Shown here: in pieces, positions 1-6,740 of the stretch
Layout: each line of letters begins with the position of its first letter
Position numbering within the stretch: position 1 is the first letter of the stretch
From: Streptacidiphilus carbonis
Lineage (GTDB): Bacteria > Actinomycetota > Actinomycetes > Streptomycetales > Streptomycetaceae
Assembly: GCF_000787775.1 (NCBI RefSeq)
Contig: NZ_BBPM01000015.1
Coordinates: 116,122-160,059, forward strand
Direction: 5' to 3'
Length of the DNA: 43,938 nt
Made by a program: the position numbers and the translations under genes
Notes under the pieces: model-generated
The model's database searches: none
Told to the model about the DNA's origin: nothing
Seen by the model: the letters and a program-made list of their open reading frames with translations, nothing else

Positions 1-1
1 C

Positions 2-30
2 GGGGGGGGGGGGGTGGGGGGGGTGGTGGT
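2..30. repeat. G-rich tract
   Basis: Thirteen G in a row (2-14), one T, eight more G (16-23), then TGGTGGT. It directly abuts the long inverted repeat at 25-142. On the plus strand it could form a G-quadruplex; on the minus-strand transcript leaving the ABC ATPase gene it would be a C-rich tract after the hairpin. It sits at the window edge, so an error in homopolymer length is possible. Confidence 0.7.
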
Positions 31-142
31 TCTGACGGATGGTCGGTTGCGGGCCGTAGTCGGCTGGCGCGCAGCCCCCAGGGGCGCGGGGAACTGCGCG
101 ACCAGCCCCCTACGGCCCGAGCCAGGATCCGTCAGAACCACC
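25..142 (-). terminator. long imperfect hairpin at the end of the ABC operon
   Basis: The arms 25-40 and 127-142 are a perfect 16-bp inverted repeat. Inside it, 51-59 pairs with 110-118, 62-67 with 102-107 and 68-74 with 94-100, giving a long stepped stem. The 3' arm reaches the last base of the ATPase stop codon. The core 81-107 is the dispersed GGGGCGCGGGGAACTGCGCG-type repeat seen again near 19032-19058. Transcription termination or mRNA 3' end stabilisation is the likely role (inference). Confidence 0.65.
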
Positions 143-1296
143 TAGGCGCGGGCGTCCACCAGGACGGGCCGCTCGGGGAGGGAGACGGTGACCCCGCTGC
201 CGGCGGGGAGTGCGGCGGCCTCGTGGGTGGAGAGGTCGGCCTTGATGGTGCGGCCGTCCGGGAGCTGGACGGCGAGGCGCGTGACCGCGCCGAGGAAGGT
301 ACTGCCGGTGATGATCGCCCCGGTGCCCCCCTTGGCACTGAGCAGCACGTTCTCGGGGCGCACCAGGACCTCGACGTCCTGCTGCGCGGCGGTGCGCGCG
401 CCGTCCACGGGCAGTCGCCGACCCAGCACCTCGACCGTGCCGGGGTCCTCGCCGACGCGTCCGGGGATCCGGTTCATGGTGCCGACGAACTCGGCGACGA
501 ACGCGGTGGTGGGGCGGGCGTAGAGCTCCGCGGGGGCGGCGCACTGCTCCAGGCGTCCGGCGTGCATCACCGCGACCCGGTCGGCCATCGACAGCGCCTC
601 CTCCTGGTCGTGGGTGACGAAGAGGGTGGTGATGCCGAGCTCCTGCTGGAGCCGGCGGATCTCCTCACGCAGCGTCAGCCGGACCTTGGCGTCCAGGGCG
701 GACAGCGGCTCGTCGAGCAGCAGCACGCGCGGGCGCAGGGCCAGGGCGCGCGCCAGCGCGATCCGCTGCTGCTGGCCGCCGGAGAGCTGGTGCGGGTAGC
801 GGTCGCCGAACTGCGGCAGGCCGACCAGCTCCAGCAGTTCGTCGGCGCGCTTGCGGCGCTCGGCGCTGCCGATGGGGCGGCGCGAAGCGCGTCGAACAGG
901 GGCGGTGGTCGGGCGGGGGGCTGGCCGCATCTTCAGTCCGAAGGCGACGTTGTCGCGTGCGTTCAGGTGCGGGAACAGGCTGTAGGACTGGAACACCATG
1001 CCGGCGTCGCGGCGGTGCGCCGGTATCCCGGTGATGTCGCTGTCGTCCACCAGGACCGCGCCCGAGTCGGGGGTCTCGAAGCCGGCCACCATCCGCAGCG
1101 CGGTGGTCTTGCCGCAGCCCGAGGGGCCGAGCAGGGCCAGCAGTTCGCCGGGCCGGACGGTCAGGTCGAAACCGTCCAGGGCGGTGCTGGCCCCGAAGCT
1201 GCGGCGCAGGCCGCGGAACTCGACGGTGGCGCCGGTGGTGCCGCTCTTGGCAGCGTTGTCAGTGGGGGCTGCTACAACGGGAGTCGTGTCGGTCAT
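142..1296 (-). CDS. ABC transporter ATP-binding protein (PotA/PhnT-like, TOBE domain)
   Basis: This 384-residue cytoplasmic ATPase should power the importer encoded just upstream. The motifs are all present: Walker A GPSGCGKTT at about 57-65, Q-loop VFQSYSLFP near 101, signature LSGGQQQR at 171-178, Walker B VLLLDEPLSALD at 191-202, and the H-loop VTHDQEEA with His229. Residues from about 270 form a TOBE-like regulatory domain (VLVRPENV), typical of the spermidine/putrescine, iron and 2-aminoethylphosphonate group. An Arg/Pro-rich stretch of about 20 residues (125-144) is inserted between the Q-loop and the signature, which I do not expect in the family. The gene is last in the operon, 63 bp after permease 2, and ends on the 25-142 hairpin. 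The substrate is not readable from the sequence. Confidence 0.93.
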   Translation of the reverse strand: MTDTTPVVAAPTDNAAKSGTTGATVEFRGLRRSFGASTALDGFDLTVRPGELLALLGPSGCGKTTALRMVAGFETPDSGAVLVDDSDITGIPAHRRDAGMVFQSYSLFPHLNARDNVAFGLKMRPAPRPTTAPVRRASRRPIGSAERRKRADELLELVGLPQFGDRYPHQLSGGQQQRIALARALALRPRVLLLDEPLSALDAKVRLTLREEIRRLQQELGITTLFVTHDQEEALSMADRVAVMHAGRLEQCAAPAELYARPTTAFVAEFVGTMNRIPGRVGEDPGTVEVLGRRLPVDGARTAAQQDVEVLVRPENVLLSAKGGTGAIITGSTFLGAVTRLAVQLPDGRTIKADLSTHEAAALPAGSGVTVSLPERPVLVDARA

Positions 1297-1359
1297 CTGG
1301 GGCTCCGGGTCGGCGGGGCTGTCGGCGTGGTCGCTGTCGGCGTGGTCACAGGGCGGCGC

Positions 1360-2256
1360 TCACTGATGGGTGGGGGTCGAGGAGGAACGGCGGGAGCCGC
1401 CCGCCGACATGACGAGCAGCAGCAGCCAGGTGAGCACCAGGCTGACGATCGAGACGGCGATGGTCACCGGTCCCTGCCCGGCCGCGTTTCCGTTGACGAT
1501 CCAGACCGCGAAGGGGGTGAAGCCCAGGATCGAGGAGACGGTGAACTCCCCGAGCACCAGCGCCAGGGTGAGGAACGCGGTGTTCATCAGGGCGCCGCGG
1601 AGGTTGGGCAGGATCACCGTGACGATGGCGCGGGCCCGTCCCGCCCCGTTGTTCTGCGCGGCCTCCAGCAGGGTGCGCACGTCCAGGGCCCGCATCCCGG
1701 CGTCCAGGGTGCGGTACGCCAGCGGCAGGGCCATCACCGTGTAGGCGAGCAGCAGGATCACCGGGAAGGCGGGGTTCTGGATGTCGATCAGCAGTTGCTG
1801 GACGAAGGTCGTCTGTCCGGGGACCATGCTGTCGCTGCCCCACTTGAGCACGTCGGTGAAGCCCGCGGTGAGCGCGATCGCGGGGACGACCAGCGGCAGG
1901 GTGCAGACCACCTCGACCACGGTGCGCAGCCGCGGGCCGCCGAGCCGGACCGCGACCACGGCCGGCACCAGCAGCAGGTAGACCAGCGCGATGGTGGCCG
2001 CGGCGAGCTCCAGCGAGAGCCGCAGCGCGGGCCACAGGCCGGCCACGCCGAAGATCTGGCTGTAGGCGCTGAGGTTGAGGCCCTTCACCGGGTCGTCCAC
2101 GGTGAACAGGAAGGTGGCGGCGATCGGGACGACGAAGTACAGCCCGAAGACCACCAGTACGGCGGCACGGCCGAAACGCGGACGGCCGCGGCGGCGCGCG
2201 GACTTCTGCGCGCCGGGCGGCGGGTCCATCGCCTTGGTCAGGGTTGCTGCGGTCAT
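1360..2256 (-). CDS. ABC transporter permease, inner-membrane subunit 2
   Basis: A 298-residue BPD_transp_1-type permease. Several hydrophobic segments are visible (AAVLVVFGLYFVVPIAATF, VYLLLVPAVVAV, FPVILLLAYTVMALPLAY, LTWLLLLVMSA). The ATPase-coupling EAA-like loop is EAAQNNGAGRARAIVTVILP. I chose the ATG at 2256 because it overlaps the stop of the upstream permease as ATGA, implying translational coupling; an in-frame ATG at 2265 is the alternative. It pairs with the 2253-3182 permease to form the translocation channel. Both EAA loops contain AAQNNGA, which suggests the two subunits come from one ancestral duplication. The substrate remains unknown. Confidence 0.9.
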   Translation of the reverse strand: MTAATLTKAMDPPPGAQKSARRRGRPRFGRAAVLVVFGLYFVVPIAATFLFTVDDPVKGLNLSAYSQIFGVAGLWPALRLSLELAAATIALVYLLLVPAVVAVRLGGPRLRTVVEVVCTLPLVVPAIALTAGFTDVLKWGSDSMVPGQTTFVQQLLIDIQNPAFPVILLLAYTVMALPLAYRTLDAGMRALDVRTLLEAAQNNGAGRARAIVTVILPNLRGALMNTAFLTLALVLGEFTVSSILGFTPFAVWIVNGNAAGQGPVTIAVSIVSLVLTWLLLLVMSAGGSRRSSSTPTHQ

Positions 2257-3182
2257 ACCAGCCATCGGGCGCTCCGGCGTTGCAGGGGCAGGTAAACGAC
2301 CATCACCAGGGCGGCGATGACCACCATGTCCAGGCTCATGGCCAGGGCGACATTGCTGGCGTCGGCGGCCACGTTGCCGTTGAGGGCGTTGGCGATCTGC
2401 AGGGTGATCAGCGGCACCGACGCGCCGACCATGGCGGCGGCGGTCGCGTAGGCCGCGAAGGCGGTGCCGAAGAGCAGCACGAATCCGCCGAGCAGCGAGG
2501 GGGCCAGCACCGGCAGCGCCACATGGCGCCAGTACTGCCACAGCGTCGCGCCGTTGTTCTGGGCGGCCTCGCGCCACTGGCGGCGCAGCCCGTCCAGCGA
2601 GGGGAGCACGCTGAGCACCATCAGCGGCACGAGGAAGTAGAGGTAGACCAGGGTCAGGCCCCAGAAGGTGTAGAGGCTCCACCCCGCGTCCTTGAGGTGC
2701 AGGTGCGTGGTCAGCACCCCGGCGTTGCCCAGGGTGGCGATGAAGGCGAAGGCCAGCGGCACGCCGCCGAAGTTGGCGAGCACGCCGGAGGCGCTGAGCA
2801 CGGCGTGCCGCAGCGCCTTGAACCGGGAGGTCACCACGGCCTGGGCGAGCAGCAGCCCGCCTACGGTGCCGATCAGCGCCGAGACCGCGGACAGCTTGAC
2901 GCTGCCCGTCAGCGCGGTCAGGTAGCCGCCCTGGAGCGAGGCGGTGATGTTGCCGGTGGTGAAGGTGGAGGCGGTGCCGGGGGCACTGGTGGCGGTGTTG
3001 GTGTAGAACGCACCGTGGGCCATGGCGACGGCGGGGATGCCGAACGCCACGGCGACGAAGAGCAGCAGCGGGACGACGGCGAGGCGCCCCGCCGCCGCCC
3101 GGCGCAGCACGCTGAGCACGCTGCCCGGGCGGCGGAGGGGCGCGACGGCCCCGTCCTGGAGAGCGGGGTCGGCGGTGCTCAC
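2253..3182 (-). CDS. ABC transporter permease, inner-membrane subunit 1
   Basis: A 309-residue permease with a long cytoplasmic N-terminus, a first membrane segment LAVVPLLLFVAVAFGIPAVA, and later segments such as LTLVYLYFLVPLMVLSVLP and DMVVIAALVMVVYLP. The coupling loop reads REAAQNNGATLWQYWRHVAL. The GTG start at 3180-3182 overlaps the stop codon of the lipoprotein gene as GTGA, and its own stop overlaps the next permease as ATGA, so the first three genes are translationally chained. The two-permease, one-ATPase, one-lipoprotein layout fits type I importers for polyamines, ferric iron or 2-aminoethylphosphonate. Confidence 0.9.
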   Translation of the reverse strand: MSTADPALQDGAVAPLRRPGSVLSVLRRAAAGRLAVVPLLLFVAVAFGIPAVAMAHGAFYTNTATSAPGTASTFTTGNITASLQGGYLTALTGSVKLSAVSALIGTVGGLLLAQAVVTSRFKALRHAVLSASGVLANFGGVPLAFAFIATLGNAGVLTTHLHLKDAGWSLYTFWGLTLVYLYFLVPLMVLSVLPSLDGLRRQWREAAQNNGATLWQYWRHVALPVLAPSLLGGFVLLFGTAFAAYATAAAMVGASVPLITLQIANALNGNVAADASNVALAMSLDMVVIAALVMVVYLPLQRRSARWLV

Positions 3183-4348
3183 CCGGAGATGGCCTTCGCC
3201 CAGCCGGCCGCGAGCACGGCCTTGGCCTTGGTGGTCTGGTCCGTGGACGGGAAGGTCGGGGTGCCGGAGACGGCGGGCAGCTTGGCGGCGGCGGCCGTGT
3301 CCAGGGTGCCGGCGGTCTTCATGGCGTCCATCTCGGCCGGTCGGGCGAAGCCGCCGAGGAACAGGTTCTGGCCCTCGGCGCTGTAGAGGTACTCCTCCCA
3401 CAGCCGCGCGGCGGCCGGGTGCGGCGCCCACTTGTTGACGGCCTGGTTGTAGTAGTTGGCGTACAGGCCGTCGGTCGGGACGTTGACCTGCCAGTTGATG
3501 CCCTTGGACTTGAACTCGGCGGAGTAGCCGGCGTTGAGGTAGTCCCAGTCGATGGTGATCGGGGTCTCACCGGACTCGACGGTGCTCTGCTTGGCCTGCA
3601 CCGGGTTGAAGTTGCCGGCCTTCTTCAGCTTGGTGAAGAAGTCCAGGCCGGGCTGGATGTTGTCGAGGCTGCCGCCGTTGGCGAGGGCGGCCGCGTAGAC
3701 GCCGGCGAAGGCCGCGCCGGCCTGGGTCGGGTCGCCGTTCAGCGCGACCATGCCCTTGTACTCGGGCTTGAGCAGGTCGGCGAAGGTCTTCGGGCAGTCC
3801 TTGACCTTGGTCTCGTTGCAGCCGATGGAGACGTAGCCGCCGTAGTCGAAGGTCCAGGAGCCGTCGGTGGCGGCCTGCCCGGCCGGGATGGAGGAGAAGG
3901 TGGCGACCTTGTACGGGGCGAACAGGCCCTGCTTGGCGCCGCTGAGGGCGAACGCGCCGCCGAGGTCCATCACGTCGGGCGCGCGGCCCTGGTCCTTGCG
4001 GGTGGTGACGGCGTTGATCTCGTCCTGGCTGGAACCCTCGGGGTTCTCGTCGTTGATCTTGATGCCGTACTTCTTGGTGAAGCCGTCCATGATCGCGCCG
4101 TAGTTGGCCCAGTCGCGCGGAAGGGTGATCGCGTTGAGCGAGCCCTCCTTCTTGGCGGCCGCGATCAGGGCGTCCATGCCCCCGAGGTCGGCCGCGGAGG
4201 TCGCGGTGGCAGCGCTCTTGGTACCAGTGCCGGCGGAGGATCCGGCTGCGGCGGTCGTCGGCGTAGAGGAACCACAGGCGCTGACAGCGAGCGCTGCGGC
4301 CGCAAGGACGCCGGCAAGGGCGGCGGCCCGGGTGCGGGAGGGGGTCAC
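3179..4348 (-). CDS. ABC transporter substrate-binding lipoprotein
   Basis: A 389-residue extracytoplasmic solute-binding protein. The GTG start at 4346-4348 has a good ribosome binding site (AGGAG) about 7 bases upstream. The N-terminus is a lipoprotein signal: basic residues, a hydrophobic stretch, then the lipobox LAVSAC with Cys25, followed by a Ser/Thr/Ala/Gly linker to about residue 55. The mature part reads like the PotD/FbpA/thiamine/aminoethylphosphonate group: DALIAAAKKEGSLNAITLP near the start, and an EYLYSAEGQNLFLGGFARP stretch late in the protein. It heads the operon. Clustering with a GntR/UTRA regulator would suit a 2-aminoethylphosphonate or similar organic nutrient, but the ligand cannot be decided from the sequence. 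Confidence 0.9.
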   Translation of the reverse strand: MTPSRTRAAALAGVLAAAALAVSACGSSTPTTAAAGSSAGTGTKSAATATSAADLGGMDALIAAAKKEGSLNAITLPRDWANYGAIMDGFTKKYGIKINDENPEGSSQDEINAVTTRKDQGRAPDVMDLGGAFALSGAKQGLFAPYKVATFSSIPAGQAATDGSWTFDYGGYVSIGCNETKVKDCPKTFADLLKPEYKGMVALNGDPTQAGAAFAGVYAAALANGGSLDNIQPGLDFFTKLKKAGNFNPVQAKQSTVESGETPITIDWDYLNAGYSAEFKSKGINWQVNVPTDGLYANYYNQAVNKWAPHPAAARLWEEYLYSAEGQNLFLGGFARPAEMDAMKTAGTLDTAAAAKLPAVSGTPTFPSTDQTTKAKAVLAAGWAKAISG

Positions 4349-4381
4349 GAGGTCTCCTGACGAGGCGTCTGAAAGGCGAGA

Positions 4382-4407
4382 CTTGTTCGGACAAGCTGGA
4401 GACAGTA
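4382..4407 (-). promoter_or_regulatory. candidate operator and -10 of the ABC operon
   Basis: On the minus strand TACTGT (4402-4407) fits an actinobacterial -10. Where transcription should start lies the inverted repeat CTTGT-N4-ACAAG (4382-4395), with GT...AC half-sites as in many GntR-family operators. The divergent GntR/UTRA gene begins 205 bp away. No convincing -35 is seen. Binding by the neighbouring regulator is an inference. Confidence 0.45.
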
Positions 4408-4612
4408 CGCCCGAGCATGATGACGCGACGGTTAACGTGACGTGGACGGTGCCGTTCCGACGGCTGTCGTTATCCCGTGTTCTGGACCGGTGTTTCACGC
4501 CCAACGCAGGTAACGGTACGATCACGCAGTCGACCGCCCCGGGGCCGCACTGGCGGCCCTGGGGTGACAGCACTGTGCACAATCCAACCGCACCCACAGG
4601 GAGGTTCCCACG

Positions 4613-5350
4613 GTGGCAGCACGCCACGAGGAGATCGCCGAGGAGCTCCGCCGCGCGATTGACCGCGGCGAGTACCCCGTCGGCGGCACCCTCCCCACCG
4701 AGAGCGACCTCGCCGCCCGCTACGAGGTGTCCCGGGGCACGGTCCGCCAGGCCGTCGCCGCGCTGACCTCCGAGGGCCGGATCGGATCCCGCCAGGGCGC
4801 CCGCCGGGTGGTCCTCGGCAACCGCCGCAGCCAGAGCTTCGCCGAGCTGCGCAGCTTCGCCCAGTGGGCCGGGGCGATGGGGCGCACCGCGACCGGGCAG
4901 GTGATCGAGCAGTTCCGCCGCCCGGCCAGCGACGAGGAGGTCGAGCGGCTGCAGCTGGCCGCCGGCGCCGAGGTGCTCCAGGTGCTCCGGGTCCGCGGCC
5001 TGGACGGCGAGCCCGTCCTGGTCGAGCGCAACGCCTATCCGATCTGGGTGGCCGAGGCGGTCGAGCGGCTCCCGGCCGACTGCGAGTCGGTGGTCCAGGC
5101 CCTCTACGACGACGTCGGCATCATCTTCGCCTACGGCGAGCACACCATCGACGCCGTCGCCGCGGGGACCCAGGACGCCGAACTGCTGGGCATCCGCCGG
5201 GGCGGACCGCTGCTGCGGATCCGCCGGACCACCACCACCCATGCCGGGCGGCCGATCGAGTGGTCCGACGACCGCTACCGCCCGGGTTCGGTCAGCTTTG
5301 CCGTCGCCAACTCCATCGGCTCCAACCCCCTTGCACGGCACGTGGGTTGA
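4613..5350 (+). CDS. GntR-family regulator with UTRA ligand-binding domain (HutC/PhnF subfamily)
   Basis: A 245-residue transcription factor. The N-terminal winged helix-turn-helix spans about residues 4-68 and shows the GntR pattern: I-A-E-E-L-R-R-A-I, then LPTESDLAARYEVSRGTVRQAV. The UTRA domain follows from about residue 85 to 235, ending with the family-typical YRPGSVSFAV. The GTG start at 4613 has a strong AGGGAGG ribosome binding site at about 4598-4604. It is divergent from the importer operon and most likely represses it in response to the imported compound (inference from context). The stop codon lies only 7 bp from the stop of the convergent LCP gene, with no room for a terminator between them. 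Confidence 0.92.
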   Translation: MAARHEEIAEELRRAIDRGEYPVGGTLPTESDLAARYEVSRGTVRQAVAALTSEGRIGSRQGARRVVLGNRRSQSFAELRSFAQWAGAMGRTATGQVIEQFRRPASDEEVERLQLAAGAEVLQVLRVRGLDGEPVLVERNAYPIWVAEAVERLPADCESVVQALYDDVGIIFAYGEHTIDAVAAGTQDAELLGIRRGGPLLRIRRTTTTHAGRPIEWSDDRYRPGSVSFAVANSIGSNPLARHVG

Positions 5351-5357
5351 CGCGAAG

Positions 5358-6584
5358 TCAATTTCCCTTGGTGCCCGACGGGTTGCTCGCGGTGGTGATT
5401 GGCCGGTCATTCTGGATCTCGTCGAACAGGGCCGCCGAACCACTGGGGGACCACAGCACCGCGGAGGCTCCGCCGGGTGTGGTGTAGTCCTGCGTCGCCA
5501 GCGGCACCGTCACGGTCTTCCCGCCCGGCCCGCTGACCCTGTGCATCTGCAGGCCGAACTGGCTCAGCGTCCACATCCCGGTGCCCTGGTCCACCCTCAG
5601 CGAGTCCAGCGCGGCGCTCAGGAACGGGTACAGGGTGAACGGGTTCAGCCAGGTGCCGGGCCTGACCACCTGCTTGGCCATGGCCTGCAGGAACCGCTGC
5701 TGGTTCTGGATCCGGCTCAGGTCCGAGTCGGGCAGCGAGTAGCGGGTGCGCACCAGCTGCAGCGACTGGGTGCCGTTGAGGGTCTGGCAGCCCGCCTTGA
5801 GGTCGGCGCCCGACTTGGCGTCCTTGACCGGGGCGGACAGGCAGATCGGCACCCCGCCCAGCGAGTTCACGATGTCGACCACCCCGGTGAAGCCGACCTC
5901 GGTGTAGTGGTCCAGATGGATGCCGGTGGTCGTCTCCACCGTCTTCACCAGCAGTTGCGGGCCGCCGGCCGCGAAGGCGGCGTTGATCTTGTCCTTGTGG
6001 GCGGAGTGCGCGGTGCCTCGGCTGTCGGTGTAGCCGGGGACGGTGACGTAGGAATCGCGCGGGATGCTCATCAGCACCGGGCCGTTGGCGCCCTTGTGCA
6101 GCACCATGACGGTGTCGGTGTTGACCCCGGTGTCGGAGCCGACGTGCAGCTCCTGCTGCTGACGGGCGGTCAGCCCGGCCCGGCTGTCCGAGCCGACGAT
6201 CAGCCAGTTGGTGCCGGGCCCGTTCGCCGGGCGCCCGCTGTAGTCGGTGATCGCGGACACCTTGGCGAGCTTGCCGTCGGCCCAGATCCAGGTGGCGGCC
6301 ACGAGCAGCAGCAACAGCGCGACCAGCACGGCCAGCAGGAGCAGCAGCGACTTCCAACGGCTGCGCCGGCGCTTGGGCTTCCCCGCGGGCCCCTGGCCGG
6401 GCTCCTGGCCGGATCCCTGCCCTGATCCGTGTTCAGGCCCCCGTTCAGCCCTCCTACCGCGCCGGCCGGCCCGGTAGGCGCCGCCGGCCGAGGGGTCGGC
6501 CTGCTCCTCGGGCACCCCGCCGAGCCTGGCGGCCTGCGCCCGCGGCGACAGCTCGGGCGGCAGGGGTTCCTCGGGGCCGGTCAT
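5358..6584 (-). CDS. LCP-family glycopolymer transferase 1
   Basis: A 408-residue type II membrane protein of the LytR-CpsA-Psr family, whose members transfer lipid-linked glycopolymers to peptidoglycan outside the membrane. A cytoplasmic tail (1-77, rich in Gly, Gln and Arg, with LPPELSPR at 8-15) leads to one membrane helix at about 78-101. The LCP domain shows VGSDSRAGL, MSIPRDSYVTVP, GFTGVVDIVNSLGGVPICL and the arginine motif LVRTRYSLPDSDLSRIQNQQ. There is no LytR_C domain. I chose the ATG at 6584 over more upstream options because it leaves LPPEL close to the N-terminus, as in the neighbour. It follows LCP2 after 156 bp that hold a strong hairpin, so it may have its own promoter. Confidence 0.93.
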   Translation of the reverse strand: MTGPEEPLPPELSPRAQAARLGGVPEEQADPSAGGAYRAGRRGRRAERGPEHGSGQGSGQEPGQGPAGKPKRRRSRWKSLLLLLAVLVALLLLLVAATWIWADGKLAKVSAITDYSGRPANGPGTNWLIVGSDSRAGLTARQQQELHVGSDTGVNTDTVMVLHKGANGPVLMSIPRDSYVTVPGYTDSRGTAHSAHKDKINAAFAAGGPQLLVKTVETTTGIHLDHYTEVGFTGVVDIVNSLGGVPICLSAPVKDAKSGADLKAGCQTLNGTQSLQLVRTRYSLPDSDLSRIQNQQRFLQAMAKQVVRPGTWLNPFTLYPFLSAALDSLRVDQGTGMWTLSQFGLQMHRVSGPGGKTVTVPLATQDYTTPGGASAVLWSPSGSAALFDEIQNDRPITTASNPSGTKGN

Positions 6585-6609
6585 GGTCCGATCATCGGCT
6601 CCACCGGGC

Positions 6610-6679
6610 GGAAAGCGAACGGGGCGCACGGCGGCGGGCCGGAAATTGGCCCGTCCGCCGTACGCCCCGCTCGCTTTCC
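6610..6679 (-). terminator. 31-bp stem hairpin between two LCP genes
   Basis: Arms 6610-6640 and 6648-6679 are complementary almost throughout (three mismatches or bulges), around the 7-base loop GGAAATT. It lies after the stop of LCP2 and before the start of LCP1, so it probably terminates or processes the LCP2 transcript. The arms are long for a simple intrinsic terminator and no T-tract follows. Confidence 0.65.
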
Positions 6680-6740
6680 GACGGTCCGCCGTGCGCCCCC
6701 TGCGCCCCCTGCGGTGTCGCCGGGGTGGGCCCGAGGCCGG

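Noticed and set aside
1321-1350. Doubled GTCGGCGTGGTC in the gap between permease 2 and the ATPase
   Set aside because: Short, no promoter or hairpin associated; probably a slip repeat with no function.
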